A program made the translations under genes and the position numbers. From contig NZ_CP012070.1 of assembly GCF_001189535.1 (NCBI RefSeq), forward strand, positions 2,542,001-2,606,000: a stretch of DNA of 64,000 nucleotides, given 5' to 3'. Positions 7,474 through 15,698 of this stretch are shown here, one piece after another. The DNA is from Arsenicicoccus sp. oral taxon 190. Its GTDB lineage: Bacteria > Actinomycetota > Actinomycetes > Actinomycetales > Dermatophilaceae. The first letter of the stretch is position 1. Each line of letters starts with the position of its first letter. Under the pieces are notes generated by a model. It was not told where the DNA came from. It made no database searches and worked only from the letters and a program-made list of their open reading frames with translations.

Positions 7474-8250
7474 ATGAGCGGCCACTCCAAATGGGCCACC
7501 ACCAAGCACAAGAAGGCTGCCATCGACGCCAAGCGCGGCAAGCTCTTCGCCAAGCTGATCAAGAACATCGAGGTCGCCTGCAAGTCCGGTGGGGCCGACC
7601 CGGCCGGCAACCCGACGCTGTACGACGCGGTCCAGAAGGCCAAGAAGAACTCCGTCCCCAACGACAACATCGACCGGGCGCTCAAGCGCGGGTCGGGCGC
7701 TGAGTCGGGCGGGGCCGACTGGCAGACGATCATGTACGAGGGCTACGCCCCCAACGGCGTCGCGGTCCTGATCGAGTGCCTCACCGACAACCGCAACCGG
7801 GCGGCCACCGAGGTGCGCGTGGCGCTGACCCGCAACGGTGGCAACCTCGCCGACCCCGGCTCCGTCGCCTACAACTTCTCCCGCAAGGGCGTCGTCGTCG
7901 TCCCGAAGAAGCAGAAGGACGGCGAGACCACCGAGGACGACCTGCTCGAGATCGTGCTGGACGCCGGCGCCGAAGAGGTCAACGACGAGGGCGACACCTT
8001 CCAGATCATCTCGGAGGCGACCGACTTCGTAGCGGTCCGCAAGGCGGTCGAGGAGGCCGGGCTGGAGTACGAGTCGGCGGAGGCGTCGTTCGTGCCCAAC
8101 CTGAAGGTCGACCTGGACGCCGACGGCGCGACCAAGATGATGAAGGTCGTCGACGCGCTCGAGGACAGCGACGACGTGCAGAACGTCTGGACCAACGGCG
8201 ACATCAGCGACGAGGTGGCGGCCGAGCTCGGTCTGGACGACGAGGACTGA
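7474..8250 (+). CDS. yebC: YebC/PmpR (TACO1) family protein
   Basis: 258 residues, the normal length. The N-terminus MSGHSKWATTKHKKAA is diagnostic, and IMYEGYAPNGVAVLIEC plus NLADPGSVAYNFSRKG follow in the right order. The family has been described both as DNA-binding regulators and as factors acting in translation of stalled sequences; the sequence alone does not decide. GAGGAGA at 7462-7468 provides a ribosome-binding site. It lies just before ruvCAB, the usual actinobacterial order. A strong hairpin follows about 100 bases after the stop. Confidence 0.95.
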   Translation: MSGHSKWATTKHKKAAIDAKRGKLFAKLIKNIEVACKSGGADPAGNPTLYDAVQKAKKNSVPNDNIDRALKRGSGAESGGADWQTIMYEGYAPNGVAVLIECLTDNRNRAATEVRVALTRNGGNLADPGSVAYNFSRKGVVVVPKKQKDGETTEDDLLEIVLDAGAEEVNDEGDTFQIISEATDFVAVRKAVEEAGLEYESAEASFVPNLKVDLDADGATKMMKVVDALEDSDDVQNVWTNGDISDEVAAELGLDDED

Positions 8251-8347
8251 CGACGGCGCGAGGACACGAGCGAGGCCATCAGCGCGGAGGAAGTCCGACC
8301 AGAGGGTTCGAGGACTGACGACGGCGCGAGCGGCTGCTGAGGGCGAC

Positions 8348-8379
8348 GCGAGCGGGGCCGGGGATCCGGCCCCGCTCGC
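8348..8379 (+). terminator. Terminator hairpin after yebC
   Basis: Perfect 14-bp stem (GCGAGCGGGGCCGG, 8348-8361, with its complement at 8366-8379) and a 4-base loop, followed by GTGTCTCT. It probably ends the pdxT-yebC transcript. Its right part is copied in the downstream direct repeat. Confidence 0.7.
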
Positions 8380-8634
8380 GTGTCTCTGGGTGGTGGTGGT
8401 CTGGGGTTGTGTCCCCGGTCTTGCCGTGCAGTGCCGGTCTCGGGTTGCAGCTGGAGACCGGGGATGGCCAGGTAGACGGGGGACGGGCGCCGAGACGGGC
8501 GACGCAGGGGCTGGGTCGGGGATCCGGCCCCGCTCGCGTGTCTCTGGGTGGTGGTGGTCTGGGGTTGTGTCCCCGGTCTTGCCGTGCAGTGCCGGTCTGG
8601 GGCTGCAGCTCGAGACCGGGGATGGCCAGGTAGA
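8361..8634. repeat. Direct duplication of about 115 bp, period 158
   Basis: Copies at about 8361-8476 and 8519-8634 differ by only a few bases. Each begins with GGATCCGGCCCCGCTCGCG and ends with GGGATGGCCAGGTAGA. The second copy keeps only one arm of the terminator. The 708-base stretch 8251-8959 between yebC and ruvC holds this duplication, the following minisatellite and no convincing gene. Confidence 0.85.
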
Positions 8635-8815
8635 CCGGGGATGGCCAGGCAGACCGTGGATGGGCGTGGAGACGGGGGACGGCGGGGCAGACGGGGGATG
8701 GGCGCGCAGAGGGGGGACGGCGGGGCAGACGGGGGATGGGCGCGCAGACGGGGGACGGCGGGGCAGACGGGGGATGGGCGCGCAGACGGGGGGACGGCGG
8801 GGCAGACGGGGACGG
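8620..8815. repeat. Minisatellite of 38-39 bp units (two 19-bp half units each)
   Basis: The core GGCGGGGCAGACGGGGGATG recurs at 8681, 8719, 8757 and 8796, giving periods of 38, 38 and 39. Each period is made of two related 19-bp halves, one with GGCGGGGCAGACG and one with TGGGCGCGCAGACG. Degenerate units extend back into the preceding duplication. No reading frame across it looks coding. Confidence 0.8.
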
Positions 8816-8959
8816 GGTGGGTTGGGGTCGGCGAACGTGTGTTCGGAGCCTCGGTGTGTCAGCGTCCCCGGGCGCCGGCCGCCTGGGACACTGTCAGCGC
8901 GCACTGGCGGTGCGCGTCACGGCTACTGACACGCAACACTTCCGGCGAGAGGGGACGGC

Positions 8960-9622
8960 ATGCGGGTGCTCGGCGTCGACCCCGGCCTGACCCGGTGCGG
9001 CATCGGGGTGGTCGAGGGCGTCCCCGGCCGGCCGCTGCGGATGATCGCCGTCGGCGTGATCCGGACCCCGAGCGGCGACCCGATCCACCAGCGGCTGCTC
9101 ACGATCCAGACCGAGCTGGAGGACTGGCTGCACCACCACGACCCGGACGCCATCGCCGTGGAGCGGATGTTCGCCCGCGGCGACGTGTCGACCATCATGG
9201 GGACGGCCCAGGCCAGCGCGGTGCCGATGCTGGCCGCCGCGCGCCGCGGGATCCCGCTCGCCCTGCACACGCCCAGCGAGGTCAAGGCCGCCGTCACGGG
9301 CAACGGCCGGGCCGACAAGGCGCAGGTCACCGCCATGGTCATGCGGGTGCTGAGCCTGCAGGAGCGCCCCACCCCGGCGGATGCCGCCGACGCCCTCGCT
9401 CTCGCCATCTGTCACGTATGGCGAGGAGGCGCCGCCGCTCGCCTCGCCGGCGCCGTGGACGACAACCGGGTCGCCGATGCCCTCGACGCGGCGCGACGGC
9501 AGCAGCGGGCCACCCCCAACCGGTGGGAGCAGGCCGTCGCCGAGCACCGCGCCGGTGGCGGCAACCAGGCGGTGGCGGCGGCCCGGCGCCAGGCGGTGCG
9601 CCGCGGCAGCGGCATACGATGA
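8960..9622 (+). CDS. ruvC: Crossover junction endodeoxyribonuclease RuvC
   Basis: RuvC cuts Holliday junctions in the RuvABC resolvasome. It starts with MRVLGVDPGLTRCGIGVVEG (Asp7 is the first catalytic acid), with AVERMF supplying the Glu and HVWRG-type C-terminal residues after ADAADALALAICH supplying the final acids. At 220 residues it is longer than the usual 170-190, owing to a basic, Ala- and Arg-rich tail of about 45 residues. GAGAGGGG precedes the ATG. An imperfect hairpin, CGCGCAC 8898-8904 with GTGCGCG 8910-8916, lies in the promoter area. ruvA and ruvB follow. Confidence 0.95.
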   Translation: MRVLGVDPGLTRCGIGVVEGVPGRPLRMIAVGVIRTPSGDPIHQRLLTIQTELEDWLHHHDPDAIAVERMFARGDVSTIMGTAQASAVPMLAAARRGIPLALHTPSEVKAAVTGNGRADKAQVTAMVMRVLSLQERPTPADAADALALAICHVWRGGAAARLAGAVDDNRVADALDAARRQQRATPNRWEQAVAEHRAGGGNQAVAAARRQAVRRGSGIR

Positions 9623-9647
9623 AACAGACTGGACCACAGGAGGACTC

Positions 9648-10244
9648 ATGATCGCGTCGGTCGCCGGCACGGTGCTCTCGGTGCACCTGGACTCCGTCGT
9701 CGTCGAGGTCGGCGGGGTGGGGATGCTCGTGCACACGACCCCGGCCACGGCCGCGTCGCTGCGCACCGGGCAGCAGGCGCGGCTGTCGACGAGCCTGGTG
9801 GTGCGGGAGGACTCGCTGACGCTCTACGGCTTCGGCGACGACGACGAGCGGGCGCTCTTCGAGCAGGTGCAGACGGTGAGCGGGGTGGGCCCCAAGGTGG
9901 CCCTGGCGATCCTGTCGGTGCACGCGCCCGACGTGGCGCGCGCGGCCATCTCCGGGGGCGACATCGTCGCGCTCACCAAGGTGCCGGGCATCGGCAAGAA
10001 GGGCGCCGAGCGTCTCGTGCTCGAGCTGCGCGACAAGGTTGGCGCGCTCCCGGGGGCGGCGCCTGCCGCGACGACCGGGACCGCCACCGCCGGCGCGCAG
10101 CCGCAGGTCGTCGAGGCGCTGGTCGGCCTCGGGTGGTCAGCCAAGCAGGCGGAGGATGCCGTCGGGCGCGTCCTCAAGACCGGTGAGGCGCCGGGGACGA
10201 CGAGCGAGATGCTGCGCGCCGCGCTGCGCGAGCTGGGGCGCTGA
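9648..10244 (+). CDS. ruvA: Holliday junction DNA helicase subunit RuvA
   Basis: 198 residues. The N-terminal OB-fold begins MIASVAGTVLSVHLDS; two helix-hairpin-helix motifs follow at VSGVGPKVALAIL and VPGIGKKGAERLVLEL, and the C-terminal RuvB-contacting domain contains EALVGLGWSAKQAEDAV. An Ala/Thr linker separates domains II and III, as usual. The AGGAGG at 9638-9643 is a near-consensus ribosome-binding site. The stop is 3 bases before ruvB. Confidence 0.96.
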   Translation: MIASVAGTVLSVHLDSVVVEVGGVGMLVHTTPATAASLRTGQQARLSTSLVVREDSLTLYGFGDDDERALFEQVQTVSGVGPKVALAILSVHAPDVARAAISGGDIVALTKVPGIGKKGAERLVLELRDKVGALPGAAPAATTGTATAGAQPQVVEALVGLGWSAKQAEDAVGRVLKTGEAPGTTSEMLRAALRELGR

Positions 10245-10247
10245 GCC

Positions 10248-11363
10248 GTGGCGGAGATCTGGGATCCCGGCGACGAGCAGGCGTATGGCGACGGCAGCTA
10301 TGACGCGACGGCGCGGGTCGTCGACGCCCGGGGCAGCGACGACGAGCAGCGGGTGGAGGCGGCCCTGCGGCCCCGGCGGCTGGCCGAGTTCCCGGGGCAG
10401 CCGCGGGTCCGCGACCAGCTGTCGCTGGTGCTCGAGGCGGCCCGACGCCGCGACGCCGTGCCCGACCACATCCTGCTGTCGGGCCCGCCCGGGCTCGGCA
10501 AGACGACGCTCGCCATGATCGTCGCGGCCGAGCTGGAACGGCCGATCCGGGTGACCAGCGGGCCCGCGATCCAGCACGCCGGTGACCTCGCCGCGATCCT
10601 GTCGAGCCTCGCCGAGGGGGAGGTGCTCTTCCTCGACGAGATCCACCGGATGGCGCGGCCGGCGGAGGAGATGCTCTACCTGGCCATGGAGGACTTCCGG
10701 GTCGACGTGATCGTCGGCAAGGGGCCGGGGGCGACGGCGATCCCGCTCGAGCTGCCACCCTTCACCGTGGTGGGGGCGACCACCCGCGCCGGGCTGCTGC
10801 CGGCGCCGCTGCGTGACCGGTTCGGCTTCACGGGGCACCTGGACTTCTACTCGGCCGCGGACCTCGCGGCGATCCTCGGGCGCTCGGCCCGGCTGCTCGG
10901 CGTCGAGGCGGAGCAGGAGGGGATCGCCGAGATCGCCGGGCGCTCCCGCGGCACCCCCCGCATCGCCAACCGGCTGCTGCGCCGCGTGCGGGACTGGTCG
11001 CAGGTGCACGGTCGCGGCGTGGTGGACCTGGAGGCGGCGCGCGCCGCGCTGGCGCTCTTCGACGTCGACCCGCGGGGCCTGGACCGGCTGGACCGCGGGG
11101 TCCTCGAGCTGTTGTGCACCCGCTTCGGCGGGGGGCCGGTCGGTCTGTCGACGCTGGCCGTCGCCGTGGGGGAGGAGCCCGACACCGTCGAGACCGTCGC
11201 CGAGCCCTACCTGGTGCGGGAGGGCTTCATGGTGCGCACCCCGCGGGGCCGCGCCGCGACCGCCCTCGCGTGGGAGCACCTCGGGCTGACCGCCCCCGTC
11301 GACGCACCCGGAGCCGGGGCGCCGCAGCTGCCCCTGGAGGGCGGCGAGGGCCGCTTCACCTGA
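10248..11363 (+). CDS. ruvB: Holliday junction branch-migration ATPase RuvB
   Basis: 371-residue AAA+ motor that drives branch migration with RuvA. Visible motifs are Walker A GPPGLGKTT (from about residue 79), Walker B LFLDEIHRM, sensor 1 VGATTRAGLL and the arginine-finger segment PLRDRFGF, then the winged-helix domain ending GGPVGLSTLAVAVGEE. A short disordered N-terminal extension of about 25 residues and a Pro/Gly C-terminal tail flank the conserved core. GTG 10248 fits the 3-base gap after ruvA. Confidence 0.96.
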   Translation: MAEIWDPGDEQAYGDGSYDATARVVDARGSDDEQRVEAALRPRRLAEFPGQPRVRDQLSLVLEAARRRDAVPDHILLSGPPGLGKTTLAMIVAAELERPIRVTSGPAIQHAGDLAAILSSLAEGEVLFLDEIHRMARPAEEMLYLAMEDFRVDVIVGKGPGATAIPLELPPFTVVGATTRAGLLPAPLRDRFGFTGHLDFYSAADLAAILGRSARLLGVEAEQEGIAEIAGRSRGTPRIANRLLRRVRDWSQVHGRGVVDLEAARAALALFDVDPRGLDRLDRGVLELLCTRFGGGPVGLSTLAVAVGEEPDTVETVAEPYLVREGFMVRTPRGRAATALAWEHLGLTAPVDAPGAGAPQLPLEGGEGRFT

Positions 11364-11379
11364 GCCGGGGCGCCCCGGC
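11364..11379. terminator. 16-bp palindrome after ruvB
   Basis: GCCGGGGCGCCCCGGC is a perfect palindrome directly after the ruvB stop; it could fold as a small GC hairpin and end ruvCAB transcription. Confidence 0.4.
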
Positions 11380-11395
11380 CCGGCGGGCGTGGTGA

Positions 11396-11425
11396 TTGGG
11401 CCCGGACAGGGGCGACCCGTACACT
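11396..11425 (+). promoter_or_regulatory. Promoter of the yajC-secD-secF operon
   Basis: TTGGGC (11396-11401) and TACACT (11420-11425) are separated by 18 bases. The spacer and downstream sequence include GAAAAGAATTA, an unusually AT-rich patch for this chromosome. A leader of about 95 bases to the yajC ATG is predicted. Confidence 0.45.
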
Positions 11426-11525
11426 GCCGAAAAGAATTACCCGCGCCGCCCGTTGTGTCGTCATCGTCACGCTCCGTCGATGAGGCTGTGGGTCACGCCC
11501 GCCATCCCGATCGAGAGACGTCACC

Positions 11526-11876
11526 ATGATCAGTGCCAGCATGCTTGCCGCGGAGGCCAACCAGGGTGGGGCGGCGTCATACGTGCTGTTCCTGCTGCCG
11601 CTGCTGGTCCTGCTCTGGCTCTTCCTGACCAACCGGCGCCGTCAGCGCGAGCAGGGCAACCGCGTGTCCGCCCTCGCGCCGGGGCAGCGGGTCATCACCA
11701 CCGCCGGGCTCGTCGGCACCCTGGTGTCCCGCGAGGGCGGGCTGGTGCGCATCGAGGCCGCCCCCGGCGTCGTCCTGACCTTCGACGAGCGCGCGCTGAT
11801 GGGCGAGGCGCCGTCGACCACGCACCCCGCCGGCGGGGACGCCGGCCCGACCGCACCGTCCAAGGAAACCGACTGA
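11526..11876 (+). CDS. yajC: Sec translocon accessory protein YajC
   Basis: 116 residues with one N-terminal membrane helix (VLFLLPLLVLLWLFLTN, from about residue 20). It is followed by the family segment LAPGQRVITTAGLVGTLVS and a short acidic tail. YajC associates with SecDF and YidC in the membrane. The stop overlaps the secD start as TGATG, which points to translational coupling. Confidence 0.92.
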   Translation: MISASMLAAEANQGGAASYVLFLLPLLVLLWLFLTNRRRQREQGNRVSALAPGQRVITTAGLVGTLVSREGGLVRIEAAPGVVLTFDERALMGEAPSTTHPAGGDAGPTAPSKETD

Positions 11877-13864
11877 TGGCCCGCAACCCCCGCACGAGAG
11901 GAGCGCGCCGGACCCTCACCTGGTTCTTCGTGCTCCTGCTCGGCCTCTACGCGCTGCTCGCCGGCGTCGCCACCTGGGGCACCGCCCAGTGGACCCCCAA
12001 GCTCGGCCTCGACCTCGCCGGCGGCACGCAGGTCGTGCTCGCGCCGCAGGTCCAGGGCGGCAAGCAGCTCGACGAGTCGACCATGAGCCAGGCCGTCGAC
12101 ATCATGCAGAAGCGCGTCGACGGCTCCGGCGTCGCCGAGGCCGAGGTCTCCACCCAGGGCGGGCGCAACATCGTCGTCTCCCTGCCCAAGGGCACCCCGC
12201 AGGAGACCGTGGACTCGCTGAAGAAGTCCTCGATGATGCGGTTCCGCGCGGTGCTGGCCGAGGCGCCCGGCTCGACCCAGCCCGCCCCCGGCGCCACCGG
12301 CACCCCCACCCCGGGCGCGACCGGCACGACGACGCCCACGGCGCCCGCGACCCCCAAGGCCTCGGCAGCGCCGAGCGGTCCGGCCTCGGCCAAGGCCTCC
12401 AGCCCGGCCTCGGTGCCGGCGCCGGGCACGGCCACGTCCAGCGCCGCCCCCGCGGTGCTGCCGCCCGCGGCGGCGCAGGCCGCGCCCCGGGCCACCGTGT
12501 CCCCGACGCCCACCGCGACCGCGCCGGCTCCTGCCGCCACGACGCCCGCGCCGGCGGCCACTCCTGCGCCCGCAGCCACGACGCCTGCGGCACCCGGCGC
12601 GACGCCGGCCACGACCCCCGCGGCCCCCGGCGCGACGCCCGCCCCGGGTGGCAAGCCCGCCAACGCCAGCGACCCCGCGTGGATCACCCCGGCGATCCAG
12701 CAGGAGTTCACCCAGCTCAACTGCACGGACCCCAACCTCGACCTGAAGATCAACGACGACCCGCAGAAGCCGCTCGTCACCTGCTCGACGGACCGCCGCG
12801 CGAAGTACGTCCTCGGGCCGGCCGAGCTGGAGGGCGGCAACATTGCCGATGCGACGTCGGGGCTGCAGCCCAACCAGGCCGGCGGCACCGGCACGGAGTA
12901 CGGCATCAACCTGACGCTGGACTCCGACGGCGCCAAGAAGTTCGCCGAGCTGTCCAAGCGGCTGCTCAACCTGCCGGAGCCGCGCAACCAGTTCGCGTCG
13001 GTGCTCGACGGCGAGGTCATCGTGGCCCCGCGGATCACGGTGCCGATCTACGACGGCAAGTCGTCGATCACCGGGTCCTTCACGCAGACCAGCTCCGAGG
13101 CGCTGGCGCAGCAGCTGAAGTTCGGCGCGCTGCCGATGTCCTTCCGCGTGGAGACGCAGGACACGGTGAGCCCCACCCTCGGCGCGGACCAGCTGCAGAA
13201 GGGCCTGGTCGCCGGCCTCATCGGCTTCCTGCTCGTCATCATCTACGCGCTGTTCCAGTACCGCGCCCTCGGCCTGGTCACGGTCGCGTCGCTGCTCATG
13301 GCGGCCGCAGCGACGTATGTCGCCATCACCCTGCTCGGGTGGTCCCAGAACTTCCGGCTCTCGATGGCCGGCGTGACCGGGCTCATCCTGTCCATCGGCA
13401 TGACCGCGGACTCGTTCATCGTCTACTTCGAGCGCGTCCGCGACGAGATCCGTGAGGGCCGGTCGGTCCCGGCGGCCGTCGAGGCCGGCTGGCAGCGGGC
13501 CAAGGGCACCGTCATCATCTCCGACGCGGTCAACCTGATCGCCGCCGTCGTCCTCTACCTGCTGGCCTCCAGCAACGTCCGGGGCTTCGCCTACACCCTC
13601 GGGCTGACCACGATCATCGACGTGGTGATCGTCTTCTTCTTCACGCACCCCATGCTGGCGCTGCTGTCCCGCACCAGGTTCTTCGGGCAGGGGCACAAGA
13701 TGTCCGGCTTCGACGCGGAGGCGCTGGGCGCCAAGCCGGCCCGCTACATCGGGCGCGGCCGGTTCCGCAACCCCGACGCCGAGCTCGAGCAGCTCGACGC
13801 CGAGCGCGAGGCCGCCAGGACCCGCGAGGGCAGCTACACCAAGGAAGGCGGGGCCGTGCTGTGA
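11876..13864 (+). CDS. secD: Protein translocase subunit SecD with a long Pro/Ala/Thr-rich insertion
   Basis: SecD, with SecF, uses the proton gradient to pull exported proteins out of the Sec channel. Seen are TM1 (FFVLLLGLYALLAGVATWG), the family box KLGLDLAGGTQVVL, and the C-terminal RND part with DGEVIVAPRI and TGLILSIGMTADSFIVYFER. At 662 residues it is longer than usual because of about 130 residues (roughly 131-262) of repetitive PAT/APA sequence in the extracellular P1 region. The insertion has no recognisable fold and is likely a flexible, possibly glycosylated linker. The secD stop overlaps the secF GTG. Confidence 0.95.
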   Translation: MARNPRTRGARRTLTWFFVLLLGLYALLAGVATWGTAQWTPKLGLDLAGGTQVVLAPQVQGGKQLDESTMSQAVDIMQKRVDGSGVAEAEVSTQGGRNIVVSLPKGTPQETVDSLKKSSMMRFRAVLAEAPGSTQPAPGATGTPTPGATGTTTPTAPATPKASAAPSGPASAKASSPASVPAPGTATSSAAPAVLPPAAAQAAPRATVSPTPTATAPAPAATTPAPAATPAPAATTPAAPGATPATTPAAPGATPAPGGKPANASDPAWITPAIQQEFTQLNCTDPNLDLKINDDPQKPLVTCSTDRRAKYVLGPAELEGGNIADATSGLQPNQAGGTGTEYGINLTLDSDGAKKFAELSKRLLNLPEPRNQFASVLDGEVIVAPRITVPIYDGKSSITGSFTQTSSEALAQQLKFGALPMSFRVETQDTVSPTLGADQLQKGLVAGLIGFLLVIIYALFQYRALGLVTVASLLMAAAATYVAITLLGWSQNFRLSMAGVTGLILSIGMTADSFIVYFERVRDEIREGRSVPAAVEAGWQRAKGTVIISDAVNLIAAVVLYLLASSNVRGFAYTLGLTTIIDVVIVFFFTHPMLALLSRTRFFGQGHKMSGFDAEALGAKPARYIGRGRFRNPDAELEQLDAEREAARTREGSYTKEGGAVL

Positions 13865-15102
13865 GCAAGGTGTCAGACTTCGGTAACGACCTCTACACCG
13901 GTCGACGCGGCCTGGACTACGTCGGCCGCCGCAAGCTGTGGTTCCTGCTGTCCGGGATCCTGCTCGCCGTCTGCGTGGCCGGGCTCGCCGTCAAGGGGCT
14001 CAACCTGGGCCTGGAGTTCCGGGGCGGCTCGGAGTTCCGGGTGTCCCAGATCGCCGACCCGTCCTCCTTCGAGACCCGCGCCAAGCAGACCGTCGACACC
14101 GCCGCCGCCAAGGCCGGCGAGCAGGCCGGCAACGTGACCGTCACCAAGATCGGCGCCAACTCGATCCGCGTGCAGACCGAGAAGCTCGAGGAGGGCCCGA
14201 CCCAGGCCGTCCGCAACGCCCTCGGCCAGGAGTTCAAGGTCGGCACGGACCAGGTCTCGAGCACCTTCGTGGGGCCGTCCTGGGGTCAGTCGGTGTCGCA
14301 GCAGGCCCTGCGCGCCCTGCTGATCTTCTTCGTCATCGTCTCGGTGGTGCTGGCGCTGTACTTCCGCACCTGGAAGATGTCGGCCGCCGCGATCATCGCG
14401 ATGCTGCACGACATGGTCATCACGGTCGGCCTCTACACGCTGCTGGGGTTCGAGATCACCCCCGCGACGATGATCGGCTTCCTGACGGTCCTCGCCTACT
14501 CCCTCTACGACACCGTCGTGGTCTTCGACAAGGTCAAGGAGAACGTCCGGTCGGCCAGCCACACCGGTCGCCAGAGCTTCAGCCAGGCCGCCAACCTCGC
14601 CGTCAACCAGACCCTGGTGCGGTCCATCAACACCTCGATGATGTCGGTCCTGCCGGTCAGCGTCGTGCTGATCGTGGGCCTGCTCGTCATCGGGCCGGGC
14701 GTGCTGCTCGACCTGTCGCTGGTGCTGCTCGTCGGCATCCTGGTCGGCGCCTACTCCTCGGTCTTCATCGCCACGCCCGTGCTGGCGATGCTGCGCGAGG
14801 GGGAGCCGGGCCTGCGCGACCAGGCCAAGCGGGCGCACCGCTACCAGGAGGCGCGGGGCGGAGCCAACTTCTCCGGGGTGCTGCTGTCCGAGCTGGGCAG
14901 CCACGACACGCACAGCACGATGCTCGACCGCGCCGAGCCGGTCCCGGCCGGAGCCACGAGCGTCAGTATGCCGACCGCCCGTCCCGCCTCGCCGGCGCAG
15001 GAGCGCCCCGCCGGCGGTGGCCGCCGACCGCTGCACCCCAACGTCACGCAGGGCAGCGGACCGCGCAACCAGCCGCGACGCACCCCCCGCGCCAAGCGGT
15101 AG
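13861..15102 (+). CDS. secF: Protein translocase subunit SecF
   Basis: 413 residues with six membrane segments. LGLEFRGGSEFRV near residue 45 and the TM4-5 motif LTVLAYSLYDTVVVFDKVKEN followed by NTSMMSVLPV are family signatures. The last 100 residues are a polar, basic cytoplasmic tail without a known domain, as in other actinobacteria. It begins with GTGA overlapping secD. apt follows 18 bases later from its own leaderless promoter. Confidence 0.95.
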   Translation: MSKVSDFGNDLYTGRRGLDYVGRRKLWFLLSGILLAVCVAGLAVKGLNLGLEFRGGSEFRVSQIADPSSFETRAKQTVDTAAAKAGEQAGNVTVTKIGANSIRVQTEKLEEGPTQAVRNALGQEFKVGTDQVSSTFVGPSWGQSVSQQALRALLIFFVIVSVVLALYFRTWKMSAAAIIAMLHDMVITVGLYTLLGFEITPATMIGFLTVLAYSLYDTVVVFDKVKENVRSASHTGRQSFSQAANLAVNQTLVRSINTSMMSVLPVSVVLIVGLLVIGPGVLLDLSLVLLVGILVGAYSSVFIATPVLAMLREGEPGLRDQAKRAHRYQEARGGANFSGVLLSELGSHDTHSTMLDRAEPVPAGATSVSMPTARPASPAQERPAGGGRRPLHPNVTQGSGPRNQPRRTPRAKR

Positions 15103-15107
15103 CCGGG

Positions 15108-15113
15108 TAGGTT
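15108..15113 (+). promoter_or_regulatory. -10 box (TAGGTT) of apt, leaderless
   Basis: TAGGTT ends 7 bases before GTG 15121; no Shine-Dalgarno is seen between secF and apt. Confidence 0.5.
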
Positions 15114-15120
15114 CGGCCTC

Positions 15121-15678
15121 GTGACCACCGAGCAGAAGCTGCCCGACCAGCAGCTGCGCGACACCGCGCAGCTGGTCGCCGGCCTGATGCGGGACGTCCC
15201 CGACTTCCCGGCCCCCGGGGTCCTCTTCAAGGACTTCACGCCGCTGCTCGCCGACGGTGCGGCGCTACGCCGCCTCGTTGACGACGTCGCCCGTCGCTAC
15301 CGCGGCCGGTGCGACGTGGTCGTGGGCATGGAGGCCCGCGGCTTCATCCTCGGCGCGGCCGTGGCCTACGCCCTCGAGGTCGGCTTCGTGCCGGTCCGCA
15401 AGGCCGGCAAGCTGCCCGGCGGGACCGTCTCGGTCGACTACACGCTGGAGTACGCCTCGGCCACCCTGGAGATGCACGCCGACGCGCTGCACCCGGGGCA
15501 GCGGGTGCTCGTGCTCGACGACGTCCTCGCCACGGGCGGCACCGCCGCGGCCACGTGCCGGCTGGTCGAGGAGTGCGGCGCCGTGGTCGCGGCCTGCGAG
15601 TTCGTCGTCGAGATCGACGCGCTGGGCGGGCGGTCCCAGCTGGCGGGACGAGAGGTCACCTCGCTGGTCCACGCCTGA
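15121..15678 (+). CDS. apt: Adenine phosphoribosyltransferase
   Basis: This salvage enzyme converts adenine and PRPP to AMP. The 185-residue protein has DFPAPGVLFKDFTPLL near the N-terminus, VGMEARGFILG in the purine-binding area and the PRPP-binding loop VLVLDDVLATGGTA near residue 130. Length is normal. It sits between secF and the (p)ppGpp synthetase gene, the standard actinobacterial order. Confidence 0.95.
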   Translation: MTTEQKLPDQQLRDTAQLVAGLMRDVPDFPAPGVLFKDFTPLLADGAALRRLVDDVARRYRGRCDVVVGMEARGFILGAAVAYALEVGFVPVRKAGKLPGGTVSVDYTLEYASATLEMHADALHPGQRVLVLDDVLATGGTAAATCRLVEECGAVVAACEFVVEIDALGGRSQLAGREVTSLVHA

Positions 15679-15686
15679 GCAACGCC

Positions 15687-15692
15687 TAGGAT
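15687..15692 (+). promoter_or_regulatory. -10 box (TAGGAT) of the rel gene, leaderless
   Basis: TAGGAT ends 6 bases before ATG 15699, with no Shine-Dalgarno in between. Confidence 0.5.
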
Positions 15693-15698
15693 GACGGG

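Noticed and set aside
8620..8815. CRISPR array before ruvC
   Set aside because: The repeats are tandem 19-bp half units with no unique spacers.
7054..8904. Very long open frame on the minus strand rich in Pro and Arg, covering pdxT, yebC and the repeat array
   Set aside because: It is antisense to two certain genes and its Pro-rich part is just the translation of the minisatellite; long stop-free antisense frames are expected at this GC content.
8885..8920. RecA-independent damage promoter (TTGTCRGTG-N8-TAnnnT) before ruvC
   Set aside because: CTGTCAGCG is a partial match but no TAnnnT follows at the required distance; only a short hairpin is present.
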